Below, one piece after another: positions 28,761 to 38,018 of a DNA stretch of 64,000 nt. Source of the DNA: Granulicoccus phenolivorans DSM 17626 = NBRC 107789 = JCM 15570 (lineage in GTDB: Bacteria > Actinomycetota > Actinomycetes > Propionibacteriales > Propionibacteriaceae); assembly GCF_000423085.1 (NCBI RefSeq), contig NZ_KE383974.1, forward strand, positions 62,001 to 126,000, read 5' to 3'. Under the pieces are notes generated by a model, which saw nothing but the letters and a program-made list of their open reading frames with translations, was not told the origin of the DNA and did no database searches. Position 1 is the first letter of the stretch. The number at the start of each line of letters is the position of its first letter. A program made the translations under genes and the position numbers.

Positions 28761-29780
28761 ATGCTCATTGCCCAGCGTCCGACGTTGACCGAAGAGGTCG
28801 TGCACGAGTTCCGTTCCCGGTTCATCATCGAACCGCTGGAGCCGGGCTTCGGGTACACCCTCGGCAACTCGATGCGGCGTACGCTGCTGTCGGCGATCCC
28901 CGGTGCCTCGATCACGAGCATCAAGATCGACGGTGTGCTGCACGAGTTCTCCACCATCGAAGGCGTGGTCGAGGATGTCACCGAGATCATCCTGAACCTG
29001 AAGAGCCTGGTCGTGTCCTCCGAGGAGGACGAGCCGGTCGTGATGTACCTGCGCAAGGCCGGTGCCGGCGCGGTGACAGCGGCCGACATCGCCCCGCCCG
29101 CCGGTGTCGAGGTGGCCAACCCCGAGCTGCACATCGCCACGCTGAACGAGAACGGCAAGCTGGAGATGGAACTGGTCGTCGAGCGCGGCCGCGGTTACGT
29201 GTCCTCGCTGCAGAACAAGTCCGCCGAGGGCGAGATCGGCCGGATCCCGGTCGACTCGATCTACTCCCCGGTGCTCAAGGTCTCCTACAAGGTGGAGGCG
29301 ACCCGCGTCGAGCAGCGTACCGACTTCGACAAGCTGATCGTCGACGTCGAGACCAAGCCGGTGATGCAGCCCCGCGACGCCGTGGCGTCGGCGGGCAAGA
29401 CCCTGGTCGAGCTGTTCGGGCTGGCCCGGGAGCTCAAGCCGGAGGCCGAAGGCATCGAGATGGGCCCCTCGCCGATGGACGAGCAGCTCGCTGCCGACCT
29501 GGCGATGCCGGTGGAGGACCTCAACCTCACCGTGCGCTCGTACAACTGCCTCAAGCGCGAGGGCATCCACACGGTGTCCGAGCTGGTCTCCCGCTCCGAG
29601 CAGGACCTGCTGGACATCCGCAACTTCGGTTCCAAGTCGATCGACGAGGTCAAGCAGAAGCTGGCCGAGATGGATCTGTCGCTGAAGGATTCCGGCCCCG
29701 GCTTCGATCCGCTGTCCAGCATCGGCGGTTACGACGACGAGGACGGCGACTCGGACTTCGCCGAGACCGAGCAGTACTGA
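28761..29780 (+). CDS. rpoA: DNA-directed RNA polymerase subunit alpha
   Basis: 339 aa. N-terminal dimer domain with [21 protein letters not shown]-terminal domain from about residue 255 with [20 protein letters not shown] and [20 protein letters not shown], the helix-hairpin-helix that binds UP elements and activators. The tail is Asp/Glu-rich. Site GGAAAGGAAT precedes the ATG. Confidence 0.98.
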   Translation: MLIAQRPTLTEEVVHEFRSRFIIEPLEPGFGYTLGNSMRRTLLSAIPGASITSIKIDGVLHEFSTIEGVVEDVTEIILNLKSLVVSSEEDEPVVMYLRKAGAGAVTAADIAPPAGVEVANPELHIATLNENGKLEMELVVERGRGYVSSLQNKSAEGEIGRIPVDSIYSPVLKVSYKVEATRVEQRTDFDKLIVDVETKPVMQPRDAVASAGKTLVELFGLARELKPEAEGIEMGPSPMDEQLAADLAMPVEDLNLTVRSYNCLKREGIHTVSELVSRSEQDLLDIRNFGSKSIDEVKQKLAEMDLSLKDSGPGFDPLSSIGGYDDEDGDSDFAETEQY

Positions 29781-29813
29781 TTCCGCCACTTCTGACCAAC
29801 CTGGAGAAGAACA

Positions 29814-30587
29814 ATGCCCAAGCCCACCAAGGGTCCCCGTCTCGGCGGAACGCCCGCGCACGAGCGGATCATCCTGGACAACCTCGCCAGCCAGCTGTTC
29901 GAGCACGGCAAGGTCGTCACCACTGAGACCAAGGCGAAGCGGGTCCGTCCGCTGGCCGAGAAGCTCATCACCAAGGCCAAGCGCGGCGACCTGCACGCGC
30001 GCCGGCTGGCCGCGACCCACATCCGTGACAAGGGCGTCCTGCACGTCCTGTTCGCCGAGATCGGCCCGGCCGTCGCCGAGCGCGAGGGTGGCTACACCCG
30101 GATCACCAAGCTCGGCCCGCGCAAGGGCGACAACGCCCCGATGGCGCTGATCGAGGTCGTCACCGAGGCCGTGGTGAAGAAGGACGGCAAGAAGTCCGAC
30201 GTCGCCAAGGCCGCCCAGGCCGAGGCCGCCGAGGCTGCTGAGGCCGCCGAAGCCCCCGCCGAGGTGCAGACCGGCACCGAGGAGTACGGCGCCGACTCCT
30301 ACCGCGGCAACACCCCGCCGGAGGGTTTCGACGTCAAGGGCAATGAGAACTCGATGAAGTTCCACACCCCCGAGTCGCCCTGGTACGCCCAGACCGAGGC
30401 CGAGGTGTGGTTCAACTCCGCCGAGGCCGCCCAGGCTGCCGGCTTCATCAACGCGGTGAAGGAAGAGCGCACCGACGCCGAGGAAGCTGCCGCCGAGGAT
30501 GCCGAGGCCAAGGCCGAGGAGCTCAAGGCGGAGAAGGCTGCCGAGGCCACCGCGGTCGATCCCGACGCCGAGGCCGGCGACAAGTGA
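29814..30587 (+). CDS. rplQ: 50S ribosomal protein L17 with C-terminal sunset-like extension
   Basis: 257 aa, twice the E. coli length. Residues 1-118 are canonical L17 ([39 protein letters not shown]). An Ala/Glu linker leads to residues 171-212, [20 protein letters not shown] plus [20 protein letters not shown], which match by pattern the sunset domain found as a tail on various actinobacterial proteins. The end is a Glu/Ala/Lys-rich helix. L17 lies at the tunnel exit, so the extra domain could face the cytosol there. Confidence 0.95.
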   Translation: MPKPTKGPRLGGTPAHERIILDNLASQLFEHGKVVTTETKAKRVRPLAEKLITKAKRGDLHARRLAATHIRDKGVLHVLFAEIGPAVAEREGGYTRITKLGPRKGDNAPMALIEVVTEAVVKKDGKKSDVAKAAQAEAAEAAEAAEAPAEVQTGTEEYGADSYRGNTPPEGFDVKGNENSMKFHTPESPWYAQTEAEVWFNSAEAAQAAGFINAVKEERTDAEEAAAEDAEAKAEELKAEKAAEATAVDPDAEAGDK

Positions 30588-30609
30588 GTCGCTGACCCTC
30601 GTCCCGCTC

Positions 30610-30643
30610 CGACGCCCGTCCCTGTTCGCAGGGGCGGGCGTCG
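30610..30643 (+). terminator. Hairpin after rplQ
   Basis: CGACGCCCG-T-CCC (from 30610) pairs with GGGG-CGGGCGTCG (to 30643) around a loop of about 7 nt. Followed by TTGC only, no T-run. Confidence 0.6.
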
Positions 30644-30851
30644 TTGCATGTCCGGCTCGCGGCGGACGCCGAGCGCCGAAGATACGGTCCGTCCACAAAT
30701 CGTGGGACGGGTGAATTCAGGGCAGCGATGCTAACTTCAAAGTGCCTGCAGGCATCCCGATTGACCGATCCCGGTCCCCTCCCGACGACGATCTGCGTCG
30801 CCGGTTGATCGCATCCGCCTTCCCTTCCCGGAATCCACCCTGGAGCCTGTC

Positions 30852-32312
30852 ATGGACGACATCATCGAATTTCCTCCCGAACCCCAGTACACCGGCCGTT
30901 ACCTGTTGGTCGGCCGCCCCGACGAGGCGAGCGCCACCACCAAGGACCTGAAGCGGGGTGCCGGGCTGGAGGTCGCCTCCTCCCTGGACTTCGAGGCCCA
31001 GCAACTCGTCCCCGAGGACCTCGCCGGCGCCGACGGCGTCTTCCTCAATGAGATCGGGATCACCGTCCTCTCCGCGGCGGCCGACCCCGATGCCATCGGC
31101 AAGGCCGTGGGCCTGTCCAGCTTCGCCGAGGGCATCCCCGGCGATCTGGTCGGTCCGATCGCCGAGCCGGAGCAGTACGTCTACGCGCTGGATCCCGACC
31201 TGGACTATGTCCGCGGCTTCCGGGATGCCGCGAACGCGCTCGCCGACCGGCTGCTGGACGGCCAGCAGCCGGCCTTGACCCCCGATGCCGAGGCCGGCCC
31301 GGTGCTGGTGCGGCCCCGGATCCCGATCCTGACCCCCGCGGCGACCTGGGGCCTGAAGGCCTGCAAGGTGGTGCGCCCGATGCTGCCGCTGGTGACCCAG
31401 CCCTACACCGGCCGGGGCATCCGGGTGGCGGTGCTGGACACCGGAATGGACCTGACCCACCGCGACTTCGCCGGGCGGACCATCCGGACCGCCAGCTTCG
31501 TGCCCAACGAGACCGTCGATGACCGCAACAGCCACGGCACCCACTGCATCGGCACCTCCTGCGGGCCGCGTACCCCCAAGGATCCCGCGGTGGACCGGTA
31601 CGGGATCGCCTACGAGGCGGAGATCTGGGCCGGGAAGGTGTTGTCGAATGCCGGTTCGGGTCAGGACGGCTGGATCCTCGCCGGGATCAACTGGGCGGTC
31701 GCCAACGGCTGCCAGGTGCTCTCGATGTCCCTGGGCGCCCCGGTCCCGATCGGCAGCACCGGCTATCCGGCCTCCTACGAGGCGGCCGCCCGGGCCGCGC
31801 TGCAACGGGGCTGCCTGATCGTGGCGGCGGCCGGCAACGACTCCAGCAACGGGCTGCGTCCGGTCTCCCGTCCGGCGAACTGTCCCTCCATCCTGGCGGT
31901 CGCCGCGGTGGGGGAGAACCTGCAGCGGGCCCCCTTCTCCAATGTCGGGATGTACGCCCCGCACGGCAGCATCGACATCGCCGGTCCCGGGGTCGGTGTC
32001 CTGTCCGCGGTGCCCGGTGGTGGCTACGGCACCAAGTCGGGCACCTCGATGGCCACCCCGCACGTCGCCGGGGTGGCCGCCCTGTACGCCCAGTCCAACC
32101 CCACCTATCGCGGGGCGGCGCTGTGGCAGGCGCTGACCTCCCGGGCCCAGGCGCTGCCCAACCAGCCGGCCGCGCACGTCGGGGCCGGGCTGGTGCAGGC
32201 CCCGGCGGTGGTCCGGGTCTATCCGCCGCTCAACCCCGCCGAGCAGGACGCGACCGGCGACAATAAGTCGACCGTCGATGCGGGCAGCGCATCGGCCGCG
32301 ACCAAGGATTGA
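30852..32312 (+). CDS. Subtilisin-like serine peptidase (S8), no signal peptide
   Basis: 486 aa. Catalytic triad D196 in VAVLDTGMDLTHRDF, H228 in NSHGTHCIGT and S399 in SGTSMATPHVAGVAAL; the oxyanion Asn is in AAAGNDSSNG. Residues 1-150 are an unusual N-terminal part with two propeptide-like strands (RYLLVGRPDE and NEIGITVLSAAADPDAIG). No signal peptide, lipobox or membrane helix, so it is cytosolic or leaves by another route. The small gene immediately downstream resembles an I9 propeptide. Linker and tail are Ala/Ser/Thr-rich. Confidence 0.88.
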   Translation: MDDIIEFPPEPQYTGRYLLVGRPDEASATTKDLKRGAGLEVASSLDFEAQQLVPEDLAGADGVFLNEIGITVLSAAADPDAIGKAVGLSSFAEGIPGDLVGPIAEPEQYVYALDPDLDYVRGFRDAANALADRLLDGQQPALTPDAEAGPVLVRPRIPILTPAATWGLKACKVVRPMLPLVTQPYTGRGIRVAVLDTGMDLTHRDFAGRTIRTASFVPNETVDDRNSHGTHCIGTSCGPRTPKDPAVDRYGIAYEAEIWAGKVLSNAGSGQDGWILAGINWAVANGCQVLSMSLGAPVPIGSTGYPASYEAAARAALQRGCLIVAAAGNDSSNGLRPVSRPANCPSILAVAAVGENLQRAPFSNVGMYAPHGSIDIAGPGVGVLSAVPGGGYGTKSGTSMATPHVAGVAALYAQSNPTYRGAALWQALTSRAQALPNQPAAHVGAGLVQAPAVVRVYPPLNPAEQDATGDNKSTVDAGSASAATKD

Positions 32313-32326
32313 GCGAAAGGACACTC

Positions 32327-32542
32327 ATGTCAGCACCGGATCAGCCGCGGCGCTATATCGTCACCGCGCATGATCTGCCCGCAGCGGTGTCGGCGGCCCA
32401 GGCCGCCGGCGCCGTCGTCGGCGATCGGATGGACACCCTCGGCATCTTCGTGATCACCGCGACCGCGGAGATCGCCGCCCGGGTCGCGCAGTCGCCGGCG
32501 GTGTCGGCGGTCGAGCCCGAGGGCGAGATGACCACTCAGTGA
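32327..32542 (+). CDS. Stand-alone I9-like propeptide / subtilase inhibitor
   Basis: 71 aa from ATG 32327 behind CGAAAGGAC. RRYIVTAHDLPAAVSAAQAA, then MDTLGIFVITATAEIAARVA and SPAVSAVEPEGEM follow the layout of an inhibitor I9 / subtilisin propeptide: beta strand, helix, GIFVITA strand, helix, and a final VEPEG like the usual VEPD cleavage end. It starts 14 nt after the subtilase stop, so the two are co-transcribed; it probably chaperones or inhibits that enzyme in trans. No signal peptide. Confidence 0.65.
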   Translation: MSAPDQPRRYIVTAHDLPAAVSAAQAAGAVVGDRMDTLGIFVITATAEIAARVAQSPAVSAVEPEGEMTTQ

Positions 32543-32608
32543 GGGAGCGTGCGCTGATGGACATCCGCACTTAATCCGCCCGAAACAGAACCGCCCTAGT
32601 TTTGGGCC

Positions 32609-34840
32609 ATGACCAAGCAGGGCTTCTCGGTGGACCCGTTCATCGGGTGCGAGCCGACCGAACTGCGCGAGCAGGCCGGGCTCGCGGCCACCTGGTGGAG
32701 CCCGAAACCCCAGATCGGCAACACCCACCCCGGAGCCGGCTATCCGTTCGGGATGGTCTCGGCGTGCGCGTACTCCGGGGCCTACCCGACCGGGTACGGC
32801 CGCTTCGATCTGGCCACCGAGGGCGTCCCGGCGGCCCTGTTCGACTCCCAGCTCGCCTCCGGGTTCACCCACTTCCAGCAATCGGGCACCGGGGCCATCC
32901 GCAAGTACTACAACTACCTGCGGGTGACCCCGATGCTGGACCCGCTGGACCAACTCGGCACCCGCTGGCCGCTGCACCGGGAGCAGGCCGCGCCGGGGTG
33001 GTACGCCGCCCGGCTCGGTGACCCCGCGGCCGGCGCCGGCGGCATCGGCTGCGAACTCACCGTCGGCCCGACCAGTGCGGTGCACCGCTACACCTTTCCC
33101 GCCCATCAGCAGGCCCGGATCGTGATCGACTTCTCCCACGGCGGGCTGACCATTCCCTACGGGGTCACCACCCCGCTGCGGTCCCATCTGGAGGTCGTCG
33201 ATGCCACCGCCGCGGCCGGCGAGATCGTCGTGGAGGGGGTGCCGCTGGCGGCGTACCTGGACTGCTCGGCCGAGGACTGGCGCTGTCAGCTGTGGTACGA
33301 CCGGCGCCGGATGCCCGGCGGGACCCGGCTCGACTTCGACGCGATCCGCCCGACGACGCTGCGTCCGTTCGGGGTGATCTTCAGCGGACCCGCCGAAGCC
33401 GGGCGCGCGGTCGAGCTGCGGATCGGGTTCTCCCTGCGCGGGATCGAGCGGGCCGAGCAGAACCTGCACCGCGATGTCGGCGTCCGGGCCGGGGCGTACG
33501 CCGATCGGCGTGCGCAGACCGAGCAGGTCTGGGCCGACCACCTCGGTCGGGTCCGGACCGAGTCGGGGGACCCCGACCGGGACACCGTCTTCGACACCGC
33601 GCTCTACCACAGCCTGATCAAGCCGTGCGTGGCCATCGACGAGTCGCCCTGGTCCGGCGAGGACGGGCCGTTCGCCTTCGACCTGTGCACGATGTGGGAC
33701 ATCTATCGCACCCAGCTGCCGCTGATCGCGACCATCGCGCCCGAGCGGGCCGTCGAGATCGCCCGGGCGCTGGTCACCGTCGCGGTCGAGGAGGGGAACT
33801 TCCCGATCGGCTACCGGATGGCCCGCGGGGCCGACCGGTTCTCCCGCCAGGGCAGCGCGCTGGCACACACCTTCCTCGCCGAGCTGTCGGTGAGCGGGGT
33901 GTCCGGCATCGACTGGGAACTCGCGCTGACCATGATGGCCACCGATCTGCGCCGCGATGTGGGCGAGGAGTTCCTGCGCCACGGCGTCGCCGAACCGATC
34001 ACGCACACCCTCGACCTGGCCTACGGCTACTACTGCACCGCCCGGGTCGCCGAACGGGTCGGGGACAACTCCCTGGCCCGCGAACTGCTCGGGTACGCCG
34101 GGCGCTGGCGCAACGCCTTCGACCCCGACGGGCAACTGCTGCGCGCCTCCACGTTCTACGAGGGCACCCGGTGGAACTACTCCTTCCGGCTGCTGCACGA
34201 GATGTCCGGCCGGATCGCGCTGGCCGGCGGGGAACACCGCTTCGTCCGGCTGCTGGACCGCTTCTTCGGGTTCGGTGGCCGTCCCGTCCGGGCACCCGGG
34301 GTGGATCCCGGGCCGGAGGAGTTGGCCGCTGGGTACCGGCTGGGACGCTTCCAGGGGCTCAACAACGAGCCCGACATGGATGCCCCCTGGGCCTACACCT
34401 ACGCCGGCCGCCCGGACCGGACCGCCGAGATCGTCCGGGCCGCGGTGGCGTACCGGTTCGGCACCGGCCGGGGCGGGCTGCCGGGCAACGACGACTCCGG
34501 GGGACTCAGCTCCTGGTACGTGTGGGCCGCGCTGGGCCTGTTCCCGGTCGCCGGGCAGGACCTGTTCCTGCTGCACGCCCCCCAGGTGGCGTACGCCCGC
34601 CTCGACCTGGCCGGCACCGAGGTGACCGTGGAGGTGACCGACCCGCAGCCGCCGGATCCGGAGGGCGCGACCCGGCAGATCGCCGCGGTGCACTGGCGCG
34701 GCCGTCCGCTGCCGCAGACCTGGCTGACCGGGGCGGACCTGCGCCGCGGCGGCACCCTGCGGATCGAACTGTCCGAACAACCCACCGGCTGGGGGCGCGA
34801 CGTCCGTCCGCCCGATGCCTTCACCCCGACCCGGAGGTAG
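32609..34840 (+). CDS. GH92-family glycoside hydrolase (alpha-mannosidase type)
   Basis: 743 aa. Signatures of GH92: GNTHPGAGYPFGMVSACAYS near 38, GFTHFQQSGTGAIRKYYNYL near 88, and the C-terminal GLPGNDDSGGLSSWYVWAAL whose Asp pair is the base region in the family, with the general-acid Glu upstream. Known members are Ca2+-dependent exo-alpha-mannosidases. No signal peptide, so cytosolic, which is unusual for glycan foraging. TAGTTT at 32597-32602 ends 6 nt before the ATG, suggesting a leaderless mRNA. Two GT4 genes follow. Confidence 0.88.
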   Translation: MTKQGFSVDPFIGCEPTELREQAGLAATWWSPKPQIGNTHPGAGYPFGMVSACAYSGAYPTGYGRFDLATEGVPAALFDSQLASGFTHFQQSGTGAIRKYYNYLRVTPMLDPLDQLGTRWPLHREQAAPGWYAARLGDPAAGAGGIGCELTVGPTSAVHRYTFPAHQQARIVIDFSHGGLTIPYGVTTPLRSHLEVVDATAAAGEIVVEGVPLAAYLDCSAEDWRCQLWYDRRRMPGGTRLDFDAIRPTTLRPFGVIFSGPAEAGRAVELRIGFSLRGIERAEQNLHRDVGVRAGAYADRRAQTEQVWADHLGRVRTESGDPDRDTVFDTALYHSLIKPCVAIDESPWSGEDGPFAFDLCTMWDIYRTQLPLIATIAPERAVEIARALVTVAVEEGNFPIGYRMARGADRFSRQGSALAHTFLAELSVSGVSGIDWELALTMMATDLRRDVGEEFLRHGVAEPITHTLDLAYGYYCTARVAERVGDNSLARELLGYAGRWRNAFDPDGQLLRASTFYEGTRWNYSFRLLHEMSGRIALAGGEHRFVRLLDRFFGFGGRPVRAPGVDPGPEELAAGYRLGRFQGLNNEPDMDAPWAYTYAGRPDRTAEIVRAAVAYRFGTGRGGLPGNDDSGGLSSWYVWAALGLFPVAGQDLFLLHAPQVAYARLDLAGTEVTVEVTDPQPPDPEGATRQIAAVHWRGRPLPQTWLTGADLRRGGTLRIELSEQPTGWGRDVRPPDAFTPTRR

Positions 34841-34844
34841 TCCC

Positions 34845-36137
34845 ATGACTCAGCGTCGTCTTGTCATTGTCGTCCGCGCCGATCCGGTGATCTGTGGTCA
34901 CTCCGGGGAGGCCCGCAACCTGGCCGAGGCCGCGCTGGACCGCGGCTACGACGAGGTCCGCATCCTGACCTGGCCGATCCAGCGGCTGCAGGAGTGCGGC
35001 CTGCCGCTGAAACCGCTGGACTCGATCCTGCCCTACCGCGCCGGGATCATTGTCGAGCGGCCCGACCCGATCGGGGACTACAAGGTGCCCGACGGACGCT
35101 ACCTGACCGGACTGACCGGGCGGCTGGTGGAACTGTTCACCGACGGCGTCGCGACCCTGGCGCTGTCGCTGTACCTGAGCCCGCACACCGTCGCGGTCAG
35201 CGATGCGGTCCGGGTCGCCCGCGACACCGGCCTGCCGGTCAACGTGATCACCGCCGCCGAGGCGGTCGGCAGCGACATCACCAACGTGGTCCGCAACGCC
35301 GCCGCGCAGGGTCGCTTCGGGGCCGCCGCCCACCTGCTGACGACGTATCTGTCCAGCGACCACTGCCTGGCGGTCTCGGCGTACACCCGCGACCTCATCG
35401 TCGCTGCCGCCGCCGAGGTGGATCACGGCCTGGGCACCGACTACGCCCGCCGCTGCGGCGAGCGGATCGAGATCTCCTACCCGGCGATCGACACCGCCGC
35501 CTTCCTGGACCTGGCGAGCGAGGAGACCCATCGACGACTCGCGGGCCGCGGGCTGGCCCCGGAGGGCTATCTGCTGTTCCTGTCCCGACTCCAGGCGGCC
35601 AAGGGGGTCGACGACCTGATCGACGCGTACGCCGGGTCCCGGGCCAAGGACCGGGTCGTACTGGTGATCGCCGGGCGCGGACCGGCCGCCGCCGAGTTGC
35701 GCGCGCGGGCCGCAGCGACCGGACTGGGGGAGCGGATCCGGTTCCTCGACGATGTCGACGACGCCGAGAAGGCCCACCTGATGGCCGGCTGCGCGGCGTA
35801 CGCCCTGCCGAGCAAGCCGACCACCGAGTTCGTGGAGACCTTCGGGATCGCCCCGGTGGAGAAGATGCTCACCGGCGGCGGACCGGTGATCACCACCGAT
35901 ACCGGCGGGATCCCCGAGGCGGTCGGCTCCTGCGGGCTGATCCACGCCCCCGGGGACGTCGCCGCGCTGCGTACGCTGATCGACCACGCGGTGTGCGACC
36001 TCAGCCCCGAGGAACGGACCCAACTGGCGCTGCGCGCCCGCACCCACGCGCTGCAGTTCGACCGGGCCGCGATCTTCGGTCGGATCCAGGATCTGGTCGA
36101 CGCCGCGGCCGCCGAACGGGAGGCCCTCGCCGGCTGA
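34845..36137 (+). CDS. GT4-family glycosyltransferase
   Basis: 430 aa from ATG 34845, only 4 nt after the GH92 stop, with GGAGGTAGTCCC overlapping that stop. GT-B fold; the C-terminal donor domain has YLLFLSRLQAAKGVDDLIDA, VLVIAGRGPAAAELR and the E-x7-E-type motif ETFGIAPVEKMLTGGGPVI. Donor is a nucleotide sugar; acceptor unknown. Coupling to a mannosidase-type hydrolase points to a mannose-containing compound, as inference only. Confidence 0.85.
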   Translation: MTQRRLVIVVRADPVICGHSGEARNLAEAALDRGYDEVRILTWPIQRLQECGLPLKPLDSILPYRAGIIVERPDPIGDYKVPDGRYLTGLTGRLVELFTDGVATLALSLYLSPHTVAVSDAVRVARDTGLPVNVITAAEAVGSDITNVVRNAAAQGRFGAAAHLLTTYLSSDHCLAVSAYTRDLIVAAAAEVDHGLGTDYARRCGERIEISYPAIDTAAFLDLASEETHRRLAGRGLAPEGYLLFLSRLQAAKGVDDLIDAYAGSRAKDRVVLVIAGRGPAAAELRARAAATGLGERIRFLDDVDDAEKAHLMAGCAAYALPSKPTTEFVETFGIAPVEKMLTGGGPVITTDTGGIPEAVGSCGLIHAPGDVAALRTLIDHAVCDLSPEERTQLALRARTHALQFDRAAIFGRIQDLVDAAAAEREALAG

Positions 36138-36163
36138 CCGAGGGGGGCGGCTAGGCTGTCCGC

Positions 36164-37309
36164 GTGTCCAGCACCGAACCGACCCCCGCGTCGCCACTGC
36201 GCATCGCGCAGCTGGCCAACCTGGTGGGCCCCGTCTCCGGCGGCATGCGGCAGGCGATCAACTCGCTGGGTGTCGGCTATGCCGAGCAGGGCCACGAGCG
36301 GATCGTGGTGATCCCCGGGGAGCACGACCGGGAGACCGAGACCGAGCACGGCATCGTGGTCGAGGTCGGCTCCCCGAAGATCCCCGGCTACACCTATCGC
36401 CTGATCTGGCAGCCCTGGAAGGCCGTCGACGTGCTGAAGCGGTTCCGGCCCACCAGCGTCGAGGTCTCCGACAAGTGGACGCTGTCGCCGGTCGGCCGCT
36501 GGGCCCGGCGGCGGGGGATCGGGTCAGCCCTGTTCAGCCACGAACGACTCGACCGGATGGCCTCGATGTTCCTGCGACGCCAGTTCGGCGTGGAAACCGT
36601 GATCGGCGGGCTGAACCGGCGGCTGGCCCAGGAATTCGACGCCGTCGTGGTCACCTCCCAGTTCGCCGCCGACGAGTTCGCCAACACCGGGGCGAATCTG
36701 ATCAAGGTGCCCCTGGGGGTCGACCTGGAGACCTTCCGCCCCGAGGTCGGAACGCCGGACGACGACGGGGTGCTGAAGCTGTGCTATGTGGGCCGGCTCT
36801 CGCACGAGAAGAGCCCGCAACTCGCGATCAGCGCCGCGGTCGAGGTCCACCGCCGGGGCATCCCGATGCGGATGGACGTCTACGGCACCGGTCCGGACCT
36901 GGCCGAGCTGCAGGAGATCGCCGAGGACGCCCCGGTCATCTTCCACGGCTACGTCGACGGCCGCGACGAGGTCGCCAAACGGTACGCCGCCGCGGACATC
37001 TCGCTGTCGGTGTGCCCGGCCGAAACCTTCGGCCTGGCCGTCCTGGAGGCCCTGGCCTGCGGTACGCCGGTGGTCACCTCCGACCGCGGCGGAGCCCGGG
37101 AACTGGTCGACAACACCTGCGGCGAATGGGCCTACCCCGATCCGATCTCACTGGCCGACGCGATCGAGCGGATGCGCGCGCGACCGGTGGCCGAGACCCG
37201 GGCCGCCGCCCGCGCCCGCGCCGAGCAGTACTCCTGGTCCCGCAGCGTGGCCGCGATGCTGGCCATGCACGCCCGACTGGCCGAAACTCATCCTGGGAGG
37301 GACCGATGA
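36164..37309 (+). CDS. GT4-family glycosyltransferase, probable mannosyltransferase
   Basis: 381 aa. The N-terminal Gly-rich loop LVGPVSGGMRQAINSLGVGY binds the acceptor side; the donor side has LCYVGRLSHEKSPQLAI and PAETFGLAVLEALACGTPVV (E-x7-E). Looks like the PimB/PimC-type phospholipid mannosyltransferase branch, but this is a pattern judgement. GTG 36164 lies 6 nt after TAGGCT (36152-36157), so it may also have a leaderless promoter of its own. Overlaps the next gene by 4 nt. Confidence 0.83.
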   Translation: MSSTEPTPASPLRIAQLANLVGPVSGGMRQAINSLGVGYAEQGHERIVVIPGEHDRETETEHGIVVEVGSPKIPGYTYRLIWQPWKAVDVLKRFRPTSVEVSDKWTLSPVGRWARRRGIGSALFSHERLDRMASMFLRRQFGVETVIGGLNRRLAQEFDAVVVTSQFAADEFANTGANLIKVPLGVDLETFRPEVGTPDDDGVLKLCYVGRLSHEKSPQLAISAAVEVHRRGIPMRMDVYGTGPDLAELQEIAEDAPVIFHGYVDGRDEVAKRYAAADISLSVCPAETFGLAVLEALACGTPVVTSDRGGARELVDNTCGEWAYPDPISLADAIERMRARPVAETRAAARARAEQYSWSRSVAAMLAMHARLAETHPGRDR

Positions 37310-37947
37310 ACAAGCCGTGGCGTGTGCTGGGCCGGCTGTGGCCGGTGGGGGTGGTCGCCGGCATCGCGATCCCGGTCTTCGCGCGAGCCCCGCGACCCGA
37401 ACCGGTGACCCCGGACGGGGTGCGGACGATCGAGGACGCGGTCACCGAATCCCGCGGCAGCGGGCTGAGCGGGTGGGCCCTGGTCGACCATGTGCAGCAG
37501 TTGACCCATCGCAAGTTCGCCAGCTACTCGATCCTGACCCCCTGGGAATCACCCGCGGTCGCCTTCCGCAACAGCCGGGGCAACCCGAATCAGTACAACG
37601 GTGCGCTCAACGAGATCCTGAACCGGCTCGGGCTGCAGACCGAGCTCGTCTTCGCGTCCCGGGTGCGGTCGCAGAATCGGCCCTGGTGGCGGGTCGGGCA
37701 TGTGTGGGTCCGCGTCCGGATCGATCGGGTGACTCGCGACGTGGATGCCGGCACTGTGGACGGGGGAGCGGGCAAGGTCGATTTCGTCCCGCTCACCCAG
37801 GTTCGCCGCTTCCGTCGCCTCACCTACCTGAACACCTCGGTGGTGTGGTCGCTGCTGGCGGCGTACCAGGTCTGGCGGAGCATTCTGCTGCGGCAGCCGC
37901 TCCCGGCCTGGACGCACCATCCCCTCGGCCAGCCGGTCGCGGAGTAG
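37306..37947 (+). CDS. Transglutaminase-like protein lacking the catalytic cysteine
   Basis: 213 aa from ATG 37306 (ATGA overlap), RBS GGGAGGGACCG. Residues 10-25 are weakly hydrophobic (WPVGVVAGIAIPVFA) and may be an anchor. The middle follows the transglutaminase-like pattern: AFRNSRGNPNQYNGALNEIL, then LGLQTELVFASRV, then VGHVWVRVRIDR and DVDAGT. The position of the active Cys (usually in RGxC...A) is occupied by Gln-Tyr-Asn, while His and Asp remain. Likely non-catalytic; role unknown. Weak family evidence. Confidence 0.5.
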   Translation: MNKPWRVLGRLWPVGVVAGIAIPVFARAPRPEPVTPDGVRTIEDAVTESRGSGLSGWALVDHVQQLTHRKFASYSILTPWESPAVAFRNSRGNPNQYNGALNEILNRLGLQTELVFASRVRSQNRPWWRVGHVWVRVRIDRVTRDVDAGTVDGGAGKVDFVPLTQVRRFRRLTYLNTSVVWSLLAAYQVWRSILLRQPLPAWTHHPLGQPVAE

Positions 37948-37972
37948 CGCACACACAGGGCCGACAACGACA

Positions 37973-38000
37973 CAGGGCCGAACCCGAAGGTTCGGCCCTG
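37973..38000. terminator. Bidirectional hairpin between convergent genes
   Basis: Perfect 12-bp stem CAGGGCCGAACC (37973-37984), loop CGAA, GGTTCGGCCCTG (37989-38000). It serves both the glycosyltransferase group and sodA. A second AGGGCCGA copy lies at 37957. Confidence 0.7.
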
Positions 38001-38018
38001 CGTGTTCGGTGCCTCGGA

